Assembly: GCA_944739405.2 (NCBI GenBank)
Contig: OX123187.2
Coordinates: 71,966,450-72,030,449, forward strand
DNA length: 64,000 nt
Source: Euclidia mi
Lineage: Eukaryota; Arthropoda; Insecta; Lepidoptera; Erebidae
Reading direction: 5' to 3'
This document shows positions 20,126-30,970 of the stretch, one piece after another. The notes beneath the pieces are model-generated. The model searched no databases. It saw only the letters and a program-made list of their open reading frames with translations, and was not told the origin of the DNA. How positions within the stretch are numbered: the stretch's first letter is position 1; the number at the start of each line of letters is the position of its first letter. A program made the translations under genes and the position numbers.

Positions 20126-22822
20126 CTAATCGGTTGGTAGACGTGACAATGTTGCAACCGCTCTCCTCAGAATCGAACCGTCCACCAAGACCTCAGCAAA
20201 TCGGGGAACTCCATCAGCCCCAGTTACCAAACGAAGGATGCGCCCCCTGCGCCATCTGAGTGGCGGAAGGTTAGCCTCCTTGATCAAAACGAGGTCACCA
20301 ATCTTGGGTGGATCGGTCTTGTCGGTCCACTTAACGCGTTGCTGGAGTATGTGCAAATATTCCAAATTCCAGCGTTTCCAAAAGCTCTGAGTAATCTGGC
20401 GTACCAATTCAAAACGCAAGAGACGACCAGGTCTCGTATCAATATAGGGGTACTCAGGCAAGGCGACAAGTGGGCGACCAATCAAAAAATGGCCCGGCGT
20501 AAGGGCCTCCAAATCATTCGGATCTGAGGAGATCGGGCACAATGGCCGAGAGTTCAAAACGGCCTCAATCTTACAAAACACAGTTGCGAGTTCCTCAAAT
20601 GTAAGGACAGACTCACCGATTGTCCTGCGCAAGTGTGTTTTGGCCGATTTTACGGCGGCCTCAAATATACCACCCCAGTGTGGACAATTTGGTGGGGAAA
20701 ACAACCAATTTATCCCACGTCGGGCAAGCCTATCACCTATATCAGCCTTGTTGGTTTCAAGAAAATTAACAACATCATTCAAATAATTATAGGTGCCCTT
20801 GAAGTAAGTGCCGCAGTCAGAACGAATCAAGGAAGGCAGCCCCCTGCGGGATACAAATCTGTCAAATGTGGCTACAAATGCCTCGGTCGTAAGCGAGGAG
20901 ACCAGTTCTAAGTGTACGGCCTTTGTGGAGAGACAAACAAAAACGCACAAGTAGGCCTTGACAGTCTTGCTGTTTCGAAGTGACGACGTTTTTACCAAAA
21001 AGGGACCAGCGAAGTCCGTGCCAACACCGTCAAACGTCCTGCTTTCAGTTACGCGATCTGCCGGTAAGTCCCCCATCAAGGGCTGCATGGTAGAAGACTT
21101 GAGCTTATAGCAAGGGATGCAGCGAAAGACTACACTCCGAATAATTCTTCGGGCAGACAAGATCCAAAATTCGCGTTGCAAAATGGCCAAGAGCGCATTA
21201 CAACCAGCATGCGAATTTTTAAGGTGACGGTCAGTTACCAACAAGCGTACCAAATGACCGTCCTTAGGTAACAAAAGGGGATGACGTGCTCCGTAAGGGA
21301 GGTTGGCGTTCTTGAGACGCCCTCCAACGCGCAAGAGGCCCGTATCGTCCAAAAAGGGGTTCAATTTAGAGACAGCTCCCGACAATTTCGATGTCCCTGA
21401 TTTAAGGATAGCAATCTCCTTTTCAAAATGCGCCAATTGCACAGAACGAACCCAAAAGGTGAGGGACTCCTGTCGTTCCTGAGGTGAGATAAACGGTGTC
21501 AGTCGTTTCTGTTGTGGGTGCCTAAAGTTGAAAACAAAACGCTTTATCCAAGCAGTAACACCTAACAACTTGTCGAGAGAGCTGTAACGATTCAACAGGA
21601 AATCGGGGTCGAAGGCGCATTCTACCTTCTCCAGAGCGAGTGTTCGTAGACCCGGCAAATTAGAAGTATTCAAAACTGGTGTTTGAGGCCAATCAATTTC
21701 TGGTCGACTCAACCATTCCGGACTCCACCACAGCGAATGACCTATCAAACTAGGCGTCATGCATCCGCGCGAGGCACAATCAGCGGGGTTGAGCTCACCT
21801 GGCACGTGTCTCCAAACAAGTTTGACTTCGGATTTCTGGATTTGGGAAACGCGATTAGCGACAAATACCTCCAAAGTGTAGACAGAAGCCTTCAACCAAC
21901 AAAGAACAATTTGGCTGTCTGTCCAGGCGTAGGTCCCATTAATACAAATGCTTTTACCCAAAGTACTGGACACGTGGTTCAATAAGCGTACAAGTAGGGC
22001 TGCTCCCGAGAGCTCTAATTTCGGAATGGTCAAAGATGTCCGAAGGGGTGCAACCTTGCTCTTCGCCATGATCAGAGAAACCCTCACCTGACCTGAGGCA
22101 CTGACTGTGCGCAAGTACACCACGGCCGCATGACCACGTTCCGAGGCATCACAAAACCCGTGAAGGGTGGCCTTGTACTTCCCGGGAGGAAGGATGGGAC
22201 GAGGCAAGGTGATCTCGTTGATGGCAGGAAGTGAGGATACAAAAGAGGTCCATTTCTCAACAAGAGTACCGTGCAGAGGTTCGTCCCAGGTCAATCCTGC
22301 TGTCCAAAGTTTCTGCAAGAAGCATTTTGCCCAAAATATAATTGGACAGATCCAACCGTTCGGATCAAAGGTTCTGGCGACAGTAGACAATACGAGACGT
22401 TTAGTCCAAGAACAAGGCAATTTCAAGTCTACGTTGTACGTAAAGATGTCTTGGACTGGTCTGTACTGGACGCCGAGAATAGCCATCATGGCGGGGCTGT
22501 CAACAATCTCAAACAAATGTGGATTCTGCTGATGATCCTCTGGCAAGCCTTCCAAAAGCGCTGGTGAGTTGGAAATCCATTTGCGCAACTCATAACCAGC
22601 GGAGGCCAAAATACCTATCAATTCGTCCCGCAGCAGAATCGCCTCGTCCGCTGTGGAGGCGCCCGAGAAAATGTCATCGACGTAAATATTGTCTTTCAAG
22701 ATGGCGGAGGCTCGTGGGAAACATAAGACTTCGCGGTCTGCGAGCTCCCAAAGAGAACGTATTGCCAAGTAGGGGCTTGACCTTAACCCGTACGTATTAG
22801 TATTGAGCTCGTAGACGACCAT
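20126..22822 (-). pseudogene. BEL/Pao pol: RT C-terminal part, RNase H, integrase (copy 1)
   Basis: 898 uninterrupted codons, but it is the 3' part of a broken pol with no start of its own; the first ATG lies within the RT domain. Visible: RT active site YVDD at residues 47-50; RNase H with FCDAS (D225), E270, TDSQ (D302), PADCASRG (D348); integrase zinc binding H533, H538, C568, C571; integrase catalytic D603, D669, E721; C-terminal DUF5641-like region about 815-890. It would make, degrade and insert the element cDNA in the particle. Compared with copies 2 and 3, six residues differ (201, 315, 576, 673, 802, 898). Residue 673, in the SDCGT.F motif, is Y here and N there; N is usual. Confidence 0.93.
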
Positions 22823-22843
22823 GGGATCACGAGGAGACTCTCT

Positions 22844-23392
22844 TCAACGGATCAGCTGGAAACGATGGTCGTCAGGGTGGATAATCGTCTGCCTGAACAT
22901 CATTTTTATATCGGCCACAAAGACAACCTGATGTCGCCGGAAGCTGGTGATGACGTCACAAAGGTCCTTGACCAACTTGGGACCAGAATGCAAGCACTGG
23001 TTCAAGGATACGCCCGTAGAAGTCTGCGCAGAACCATCAAATACTGTGCGCAGCTTGCCAGTAGATGGCTTCACTACCGCATGATGCGGCAGAAAGTAGT
23101 GCTCCACCGAACGCTAATCCAAATTTGACACAGACATGTGTCCCAATTGTTAATATCTCTCATAAACTCAATGTACTTCTGTCTGAGCTCCGGATCACGA
23201 CCCATGCGACGCTCCATAGCCAACAATCTCTTTTCGGCTAAAGGTCGTGACTCACCAAGCGGAGGCCGAACAGACAGAAAGGGTAGCTTCGTAATTAGCC
23301 GACCAGAACGGAGTCGACCAGTGTTATTCTGGAAGAACAGCTCGCACTCCTCATGTTCTGGATTCAAACGGGCGAGGGGGCTCTTCTACTTC
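22844..23392 (-). pseudogene. BEL/Pao RT N-terminal part, broken (copy 1)
   Basis: Two frames are needed. The first (23074-23367) contains NPEHEECELFFQNNTGR and the RPPLGES linker before RT. The second (from 23107) contains EHYFLPHHAVVKPS, TVFDGSA and ADIKMMF of the RT fingers and palm. In-frame TAG lies at 23114-23116 and TGA at 22844-22846; the TGA stands where related elements have tryptophan (R.RESP). Frame changes near 23370 and 23140 are also needed. The same lesions occur in copies 2 and 3. Confidence 0.88.
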
Positions 23393-24008
23393 TCAAAACC
23401 TCTGAACCGCATCAGAGAGAGCAGAGCCTACAGCCAACAAATTATCAAGTTCGGGTGGAGGGGGGTCCCTAGGTACAGGTCCCATCAAAGCAAATCCAAA
23501 TATGGTCGGGATGGCAGTCAAACCATTTGGCACCAAGACCCGTTTCCCACCAATCAAAATTCCACCGAGGACATCAGAGCCAATCAACAAGTCGATTTGT
23601 CCCGGTGTGTCAAATTTGGGGTCCGCCAGTTCCAATCCCGATGTCAAATTCACCACAGCAGCAGGTAGCTGTTTCTGTGGATGCATGCCCAAGATATTCT
23701 TCAGCATAATAGCCGAGGTTTTAATCCTCGGGTGTGAAGATTCAACAGGGCCAAACAAAACGTTAACTTGCCCTTCAACATTAGAGGCTACGTCCCCTAT
23801 GCCCTAGTACACAATTTGGAAAAGAGCCCATATTTAATTTAACCTGCCCTACCAAATAAGTGGAAACAATGCAACCTTGTGAACCTGTGTCCAATATAGC
23901 ACGGACAACAACAGAGGTCCCCGTGGGTCCCCAGACCCTAACAGCAACCGTTGGTAGGATAACGGTCTCAATGGGGGAGGTTGGAGTTATAGGGCAGGGG
24001 TCAATGAC
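23393..24008 (-). pseudogene. BEL/Pao aspartic protease region, frameshifted (copy 1)
   Basis: Directly in frame after the gag TAG comes the protease start with the active-site motif ILDTGSQGC (about 23880-23906). The frame then hits TAA near 23787. The rest of the domain (KTSAIMLKN, IDLLIGSDVLGG) continues in another frame down to TGA at 23393-23395, where the family has the W of RFWE.EE. Protease cleaves the polyprotein in the particle. One frame change in the middle inactivates it, unless a programmed shift is used. Confidence 0.85.
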
Positions 24009-25637
24009 CTATTGTTGCCTGGGCGGCGACCGTTGGCCAGGACCAGGCAAGTCAAAACAAGGGTGCGGCTTGAAGTCCTCAAAGGCGCGATGACTTGATC
24101 CGCGCGCCATCTGTGGGGGGTCATAATGACGCACCCGCCCAAAACGAGGTGGGCGCGAGTCAAGGCGGGGACGCTCCGCCAAAGGAGGGGAATACCTGGG
24201 GCAGCAGTCATGGTGCTGGTGACGCTGAACAGCACATTCAGGTGCGCGAGAGAAAGGAGGCATGCGCACGCTACGGTTCTCCAAGCGGGGCGAGTGGCGA
24301 TCAATTGAGCGAGGCGACTCTCGGCTACGCGCCGGTGAGCCTCGGCTGCCACCTTCAAAACACCCGCCCGTGCGCGGCGTCGGCTGGTTGGACAAGCGGC
24401 CAACCTCTCTGGCATTCATACAGAGAATGTCCAAATGCTGTCCTCCACAGTGAGGACAGGGGCGAGAATTTGGGCAGTCTCGCTGGTAGTGGGACCCCAA
24501 ACAAGAGAAGCAAAGGCGGCGGGCATTCGCGATGCGCCTACGAGAGGCGACATGCAGTTCCAAGAATGCCTTACAACTGGCCGTTCTGTGCCCCGTGACC
24601 TTGCAATAGGAGCACTCCGCTGGGCTCTGCGTGACCGCAAAGCGAGGAGGGCGCCGGTCAACATTGGCTCGGGTGTGACCGCGAGCCTGCTCCTTGACCT
24701 TGGGCGGCTGCGTCTTAGCCGGCGTGTCACCACCGGAGTTGTCCAAGACCCGGCACTCATCCTCCAGTAACCTCTCCAGGTCAGCAAAGGGGGGCAGATG
24801 GGTCGCGCTATCCCCACCAAAGCGCTGTTCAAAACGCGACCTCAGGTCGGCAGGCAGCTTTTTCAGTACAATGTGCACCAATAGATAGGACCATTGGTCC
24901 ACGGGCAGGTCAAGGCACTTAAGTGCGTTGATGGCCACCAAAAGCGGGTTCAACAGTTGGGTGCGCAACCCAGAGACCCGGGTGAGCGTCGGCAAACCCA
25001 AAATCTGCTCGATGTGCGTGTCGGCGAGGCCACGCTTATTATGGTACCTACGGGTAATTAGGTCCCGAGCCGTCTGGTACGCCTCGTCAGACATGGGCAG
25101 ATGCTGGATGAGGCCCTTGGCCTCCCCATCCAGAACCGACATTAAATATGCCAACTTTTGTGCCGGCCGAAGGTCAGCCCCATCATTGACTAGGCTGTCG
25201 AACAAATTAACGAAGCCCAGGTAGCTTCCTAGGCAGCCATCAAAATGGGGGAGGTCCAAAGTAGGGAGCCTACTCACCAGCCCCGGTGCTGACCTAGGAA
25301 GCTCCTGCTTCAGGCCGGGTTGCCCTTCCCTATCGGCAACTAGTTGTCTCGCAGTATTGGAGACAGCATCATACAGGTCTAAGACCTGGGCATAGTCTTC
25401 ATTATTTCGCTGGTCAGCGGTGAAATCATTGATTGACACTTCAAGACAACAAGTGCTGAAAGTGCGGAATTGCTGTTCCACACTTGCCAGGCGATCGTCA
25501 ATCCGCTCGTACCTTTGTAGTAAGGCCTGCTGGCGATCAGGCCGGTTCACTAAAGCACTGGCCGAGGCAAACCAGCGCAAATCTGATGCAATAGCACCAG
25601 CAGCCGCACGCAAGTCCTTGATAGCTGACATAATCAA
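24009..25637 (-). CDS. gag: BEL/Pao Gag, DUF1759 type (copy 1)
   Basis: 542 codons from ATG 25637. The N-terminal third is helical. Residues about 125-275 form the DUF1759 capsid-like region (HFDGCLGSYLGF, YLMSVLDGEA, Y.LVHIVLKKLP). Three zinc knuckles follow: C342-C345-H350-C355, C376-C379-H383-C388, C394-C397-H401-C406. They are followed by an Arg/Pro/Ser-rich tail. It would form the particle and package RNA. It ends in TAG at 24009-24011, and the protease continues in the same frame directly after. Only one residue (near position 527, H here, Q in copies 2 and 3) differs between copies. Confidence 0.94.
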   Translation of the reverse strand: MIMSAIKDLRAAAGAIASDLRWFASASALVNRPDRQQALLQRYERIDDRLASVEQQFRTFSTCCLEVSINDFTADQRNNEDYAQVLDLYDAVSNTARQLVADREGQPGLKQELPRSAPGLVSRLPTLDLPHFDGCLGSYLGFVNLFDSLVNDGADLRPAQKLAYLMSVLDGEAKGLIQHLPMSDEAYQTARDLITRRYHNKRGLADTHIEQILGLPTLTRVSGLRTQLLNPLLVAINALKCLDLPVDQWSYLLVHIVLKKLPADLRSRFEQRFGGDSATHLPPFADLERLLEDECRVLDNSGGDTPAKTQPPKVKEQARGHTRANVDRRPPRFAVTQSPAECSYCKVTGHRTASCKAFLELHVASRRRIANARRLCFSCLGSHYQRDCPNSRPCPHCGGQHLDILCMNAREVGRLSNQPTPRTGGCFEGGSRGSPARSRESPRSIDRHSPRLENRSVRMPPFSRAPECAVQRHQHHDCCPRYSPPLAERPRLDSRPPRFGRVRHYDPPQMARGSSHRAFEDFKPHPCFDLPGPGQRSPPRQQ

Positions 25638-26386
25638 AATTCAAAAGAGCCCGGACAAGCGTTAAATAAAATTAACTTTTTCTTAATTCTTTGAAACCAA
25701 CAAAGTATTAGCCTGTTTACTGCAAGTGCAGGCAAGTGACAGGTATCTACTGTCCAACAAAATTAATAGTTTCAATATAATATATTGACACAAAACAAAG
25801 TCAAAGTTATCAAAAGTTGAACCTTCGAATAAGTTAATTAAAGTTAAATATTCAAATAAATTAACTAATTACTTGCAACAGACAGACTGGCTGTATTATT
25901 TGAGATATACAATAGTTAGTAAGCACAGAATATGTGTTACCTAACAATATTATCTATATTATAACAAAACAAAGTTTATTAATGTGACCCGCCCAAGTGG
26001 CAAGGTCAAGTTGGTTGCTATAATGTTTATGAATATATGCAATAAACTAAATTTACTAAATTTATTGATACATACAGCTGTTATGTATCCAAACAAACTG
26101 ACTTATTAATGCAACAACAAATTAAAGTTAGATTTTTCAACAATACAAATCAACAATTACTGATTGAGGTTATGTGTGACAATGTGTTTCAAATTATCTA
26201 GGTCAACTTATACAATTAAATATGATGTATTTTAGACAATAACTGACCTGTCAAACACTACAATACTGTCTACAAGGTGAGATATATAGCTCATACAACA
26301 CCAATCTGAGTTCAGATACAATCAACGGCTGAGATACAAGTTTACAATATAGGCACAGTTAACCACGCTCTTGCTATCAAAAATTA
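25638..26386 (-). other. BEL/Pao 5' leader (copy 1)
   Basis: 749 bp between the 5' LTR and the gag start. AT-rich, without open frames. It differs from copies 2 and 3 by a 3-bp insertion in an ATATA stretch near 25773. Confidence 0.7.
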
Positions 26387-27115
26387 TGTGTAGAATTCGG
26401 GCTAAGAATGGGAATTTTTTAACAGAGATCAGTGGAAGCGATTAATTCATCGAGTCTTAGCCCAAGACAAAGGATCTAAACACATGGACCAAGTTTCTTG
26501 GCGCTAAGAATTAAACAAATGTCTTACCAAATATCTCCTGCTGATGTTCTTGAGTGGAGTCCTGGAGGCAAGTTAGACACACACGAGACTAAAATTGGCC
26601 AATATTAGCAAGTGAATTATCTTTACTTTACCAGACTCCAACGCAGCGTCTTCAATGCACGATGCAAGTTCACAGGATTCACAATTTCTCTTTGCAAATG
26701 TCAATGAATAGTTCACAATGTCTTTTATCACAATTTACCGTTGCCAGCACTAGATCAGGCGGCATTCAAGACGGTTTACTCTATTTAGTTCAATTAATCA
26801 ACTCACACGAAATGCAAAAAGGTGTGCTCACAATAACTTTTCACAAATGTTCAATATGTCACAAATCGTGCCGGAAGTCAAAAAGCGGCAATCTATAAGA
26901 TTTCACAAACTATTCGCGTAGCTACAAGGATGTGCTTTTCAAAAGGCGATCAATTATTTTACGTACGAGACGACAACGTGGTAATTTTTCAACGCGCCAA
27001 CGGAAGTGACAGTTCAGTGTGACCATTGTCAGAAATTTTCAAAAGACTAAACAAAATGTTACTTAATCGATCTAATCGATTTGACTTATAATAAAAACTA
27101 ATTCTATTTCAAACA
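26387..27115 (-). repeat. BEL/Pao copy 1, 5' LTR
   Basis: 729 bp, TGTGTAGAATTC...TTTCAAACA on the plus strand. It carries the uninterrupted version of the site into which the 14.26-kb element inserted in the other LTR (26621-26630). Confidence 0.95.
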
Positions 27116-27120
27116 GATAT
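27116..27120. other. Target-site duplication of BEL copy 1 (right)
   Basis: GATAT, identical to 5095-5099. Confidence 0.85.
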
Positions 27121-27169
27121 CTTATTTGTTAAATAGCTAGAACTAATAAACTGACACTGATGACAGACA

Positions 27170-27465
27170 GATTTCAGCGTGTACCCGGGAATAGTACATA
27201 GTTTGAATAGCTTTAAACCATATTTATGGCGTTTACTTTTATTGTATTGTCTAAATACAATCCGCCCTCTGAATGGAACCTGACTTTCGTCGACACAGAT
27301 GTCTTCTTTCGGTGAATAATATTTTTAAAATGTATTATTGACCATATCTATAATCGGTCTATCTTAGAGATTCGATCAGATTTATTTGCGGTTTCATTAT
27401 CACTAAAATGTAGGTACTGCAGGATTATTTCGAATCTATTGCGGCTCATGACGGTACGTGGAAAT
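27170..27465 (-). pseudogene. piggyBac-like transposase relic
   Basis: Minus-strand translation shows TVMSRNRFEIILQYLHFSDN, then a frame disruption (TAG near 27360), then EDICVDES..PFRGR and KYGLKLFKLC, ending near GYT. These match in order residues about 217-310 of the intact transposase at 28764-30536, including the first catalytic Asp. It is a decayed gene of the same superfamily but a different family. The BEL insertion lies 55 bp downstream of the last recognisable part. Confidence 0.85.
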
Positions 27466-28433
27466 GTCTGTCCTAAGTTTTTATCTTTGCTCAAACGCAA
27501 ACTATTTTTATTACTTTATAGCGCGATGGGGGCACCGGAGACCTCAAGGAATTTTTTTGTTATATTTACGGAACCATACGGCAGGATTTTATGAAAAACA
27601 GTATACATACATATCTTGATAAAATACATAAATTACAAGTTTTTTTTTTTCAAAAAACTTTTTTCTATGATGGCGTTTAACGTGTTAATAATTAATTTCT
27701 TAAGACTTTCATTAGCATCACAATGGGACCGAAATGCATAAATTGTTTCGACTTAGCTCAAATCATGGCAGCTCAGTAGTCACGCAGTTAAAATAAACAT
27801 TTGCTCAGCGCAATTCATACTATAAATAGTATATATTTTCCCGCTCAGCTGATTCAGCCATCTTTGGTAGCCGCAGTCTTAATCCTGACTTGTATGATCA
27901 TAAGGTTCAGTAAAGTTTACTGCCGCGAGTGAGGCGACAATGTAGCCCGCTTGGACTCTATACTCGTAAAAAGTAGCCGTAACGCGTCGCTTTACTCCAC
28001 AAACGTGGCTAAATAAAGGGCGCCTTGCTGTTACTAGGGTTGGCAGATATATAGAAACACGCGTGATAATATACTCAAACTGATTCTTGGAACAGTTTGC
28101 ATCCAAAAATATTTAGTTTCTTGGAACTAATTCCAAACGGTACTTTGATCCCAAACTACAGAGCAACCGATAACCATAGTGATGTATTTTGAGGTATGTA
28201 CATAACTAAACTTGGCTCCACCCGCGCGCATTATATCCGTGAGTCTTCCTCAGGCATCACATTATCTATTGGCAGAAAGCGTACAAAAATATCGTTCGTT
28301 AGTTTTATGTTTATAGTTTTCATACAGACAGACAGGACGCGACGCCGACGGTGACTTCATTTTATACCCCAGATTTATTCTGGCAGGAAATCGAATTAAG
28401 AGTTGTGAATTCGATGTCAACACGAGACACCAC
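27466..28433. other. Non-coding flank between BEL copy 1 and piggyBac
   Basis: No gene recognised. The part up to about 27910 is duplicated at 53767-54210. Confidence 0.5.
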
Positions 28434-28437
28434 TTAA
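28434..28437. other. TTAA target duplication, left
   Basis: Pairs with 30967-30970. The pre-insertion site would read GACACCAC-TTAA-ACCTTGTG. Confidence 0.93.
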
Positions 28438-30966
28438 CACGCTCAGCGCCATGTGTATCGTTTGGGATACACACTGTCTAAATACTTGTGTATCTTTTTC
28501 GATACACGAGCACCATTCTAGTCTTAAGTGCCGTGTATCGCTAACGCGCACACTTTCCATACATTTTGTATAGCAAAAAAGTTGGCCTGGCCCAGCGAAT
28601 TTTCCTGGTGTATTTGGGGTTGGGCTTGGATAATTTGTTTAGAAATTATAAGGGAAAATGTATAGGGTAAAAAAAAAGAATTAATTTAAAGATTGTGGTT
28701 TTATTGTTTTGAATGAAAGGTTATATAATTAATGCTTTTATCAAATCGAAGGGAACATACTCATTAGTGAGTATTATTGAAACAAAATTTGCAAATAATT
28801 ATATCACAAGTGGAGCATTTTGTGTTAACCTGCGACGCTCTTACTACTTTACCATCTACTTCTTTTCCTTTCCTTTCATACTTTCTGTAACATTCTGAAC
28901 AACGCACAAGATAATGCTTTGCGTTTCCTGGAGTTCTTCTTGGTGTCGAAGTCGATGGTCTGGGTTCTATTCCACTCGGCTGAGAGTATCTGTCGAGTAG
29001 TCCTGTGATAACTTGCTCTCGGAATTCCGTTATTGTTAGTTTCTTGTTTGTAGTATACATGTTATATATAAAATGAGCGTTAACTAGACTGGTTCCCCAT
29101 AATATTTCAATAAAAAGCTTTCGGTACCATTTGGTACAACGTCTCAAAGCGCTGCCATATGTAGCCATTTGATCACCGATGTCTATCGATGATTTACCGC
29201 TGTTATAATCCGTGATGATCACTGGTTTCAATATGGCAGGCTTTTTTCGGCTTTGAGTAACAACTGTCTTCAGTGCAGAAGTTTTTGTAGAGAGCATTCT
29301 CACATCACGCTTATCGCGCCATTTCAAGACTACGATTCCATCTTTTGTCTGCTTAGCACTCATCTCCCCTCTTTTCAGTTTCACAGCCATGACATCTTTT
29401 GGGAGATGTTTCCTGTTGGCTCTGAGTGTACCAACAAGATGTGTTTTTCGGCGTCGCAGTCTGTATGCAAGTGGGACGCTCGTATAATAATTATCAGTGT
29501 AAAGCGTTCTTCCTTCGTCAAGAAGACCTTGTGTAAGTGACATAACCGTTTTTTCAGAAACATCTACCTCTTTGTCCTTTGATTTTCCACAGTATACCAC
29601 AAGGTTCCAGGTATAACCCTTTTCGGTACAGAGTTTGAACACCTTGATACCATATTTAGCTGCTTTATTCGGTATATATTGACGAAATATCAATCTACCT
29701 CGCCAAGGGATAAGAGATTCATCCACACAAATATTTTGTCCTGGAGTATAAATTTTTTGATAATTCTCAATAAATTTATCGAGCACACATCTGATTTTGC
29801 ACAATCTGTCCTCTACATTCGCTTCGCGGTTGTCTGAAAAATGTAAATATTTCAGTATTAGTTCGAAGCGATTTCTTGGCATGACTGACCTTGCCAATGG
29901 AATACCGTAAAGCTTGTGAATTCTCCAATAATCTTTTATGGCTGGCAGTTTGACCAAACCCATCCAACCAATCAAAGCCAGAAATTTGACCATTTCATCG
30001 ACGGTAACTGGATACCAAGCGTGAGTTCGAGCTTGAGGAGTCACGTCGTTGTCTGCTAATAAGGTCTGAGTAGCAAAGAGATTTGTTTGGTCAACAATCA
30101 GGTCCAAAATGTCCCTTGTCAGAAAAAGATCAAAGTAATCAACAGGATTTGCATTTGCTAGGACGCCAGAATATATATCTTTCATGTCTGAAAAAGGCAC
30201 TGCGTACTGTATTGGTTCTGGATCAGCATCGGTTGGCATTTCCCATTCTATGTTTTCCACTTTTTGTTTTACCCATTCTGTCTCTGATATATCTGATGAA
30301 GTGGCTCCAGAAATACTAGGAAGGTCTAATGGTATTGTTGCTGTTCGTAGAGTTCTTCTTCCCCGTATATTTGTCAATGGAGGCAAATGATCTTCCGAAA
30401 AGGTCGACATTCTCCTTGATGTAGCTGGTGGATACCAAGCTTCACCTTCAGTACCCGATTCACTGGTATCTTCATCATCTTCGTTACTTGGACATAAATC
30501 CGGATCGTCCACTGAATCGTCACTATTATAATCCATTATTACAATATTATAAAGTCACTTTCTTCTGTTATTCACTTCACTTACTTTTTTACACTAATCT
30601 CTGAAACAAATGACAAGAAATTTTAGGAAAAAATATAAAACACAAAAATATTCCTAAAGTTTCTTTTCATTTGCTCCTTTTTTTCTTCGTTATTCTTCGC
30701 AATGCCGATCTGAAACAATAGATAAACGTATTAATGATGTGTATCTTTTTTGCACACATGGCCTAGGAAAATGTTTTGGGCTTAAACTATTTTCCTAGGC
30801 CAGTGTATCGAAAAAGATACACACTGGGGGGAGGGGTTTGGGAAAAGGGGGATGGGAAAAAATCGTTCCTCTATAAAATCTAGATGATTTTAGAGATTAA
30901 AATCAAATAAGAAAAAAATCAAAAACTTTTGGTGGTATTGGCATATAGGGCTTGGCGCTGAGCGTG
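28438..30966 (-). mobile_element. piggyBac-like element, apparently intact
   Basis: 2529 bp between TTAA at 28434-28437 and 30967-30970. Terminal inverted repeats are 14 bp: CACGCTCAGCGCCA at 28438-28451 and its complement at 30953-30966. Subterminal hairpins of GTGTATC...GATACAC lie at 28453-28472 and 28488-28507 on one side and at 30803-30822 on the other. The whole layout (TTAA target, short terminal plus internal repeats, one long ORF) is that of piggyBac elements. Confidence 0.93.
28764..30536 (-). CDS. piggyBac-like transposase, intact
   Basis: 590 codons. An acidic N-terminus (residues 1-35, DDSVDDPDLC, NEDDEDTSE) is followed by a DDE_Tnp_1_7 catalytic domain from about 125 to 495. 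The expected catalytic Asp residues are D272 (ICVDESLIPWRGR), D348 (LYTDNYYTS) and D452 (SSIDIGDQM, with D455 nearby). A C-terminal cysteine-rich domain follows: C546, C549, C574, C577, C582, C585. The enzyme excises precisely and inserts at TTAA. With intact termini around it the element could be autonomous; no frameshift or stop is present. It could only be judged domesticated if the termini were lost, which is not so. Confidence 0.96.
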   Translation of the reverse strand: MDYNSDDSVDDPDLCPSNEDDEDTSESGTEGEAWYPPATSRRMSTFSEDHLPPLTNIRGRRTLRTATIPLDLPSISGATSSDISETEWVKQKVENIEWEMPTDADPEPIQYAVPFSDMKDIYSGVLANANPVDYFDLFLTRDILDLIVDQTNLFATQTLLADNDVTPQARTHAWYPVTVDEMVKFLALIGWMGLVKLPAIKDYWRIHKLYGIPLARSVMPRNRFELILKYLHFSDNREANVEDRLCKIRCVLDKFIENYQKIYTPGQNICVDESLIPWRGRLIFRQYIPNKAAKYGIKVFKLCTEKGYTWNLVVYCGKSKDKEVDVSEKTVMSLTQGLLDEGRTLYTDNYYTSVPLAYRLRRRKTHLVGTLRANRKHLPKDVMAVKLKRGEMSAKQTKDGIVVLKWRDKRDVRMLSTKTSALKTVVTQSRKKPAILKPVIITDYNSGKSSIDIGDQMATYGSALRRCTKWYRKLFIEILWGTSLVNAHFIYNMYTTNKKLTITEFREQVITGLLDRYSQPSGIEPRPSTSTPRRTPGNAKHYLVRCSECYRKYERKGKEVDGKVVRASQVNTKCSTCDIIICKFCFNNTH

Positions 30967-30970
30967 TTAA
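30967..30970. other. TTAA target duplication, right
   Basis: Right copy of the piggyBac target site. Confidence 0.93.

Larger units (their letters stand above)
19601..27115 (-). mobile_element. BEL/Pao LTR retrotransposon, copy 1
   Basis: Order on the minus strand: 5' LTR 26387-27115, leader, gag, protease, reverse transcriptase, RNase H, integrase, 3' LTR (continued at 5100-5336). LTRs are 729 bp, begin TG and end CA, and are bordered by GATAT. The DUF1759-type gag and the aspartic protease, reverse transcriptase, RNase H, integrase order with a DUF5641-like tail identify BEL/Pao. No TGG-type primer-binding site directly abuts the 5' LTR. Pol is interrupted, so the copy is not autonomous. 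Confidence 0.93.

Noticed and set aside
20339..23128. Plus-strand frames of 60-176 codons opposite BEL pol
   Set aside because: They are antisense shadows of the coding strand and recur identically opposite copies 2 and 3.
26340..26386. Primer-binding site next to the BEL 5' LTR
   Set aside because: No TGG-type tRNA complement directly abuts the LTR; a more distant match could not be assigned with confidence.
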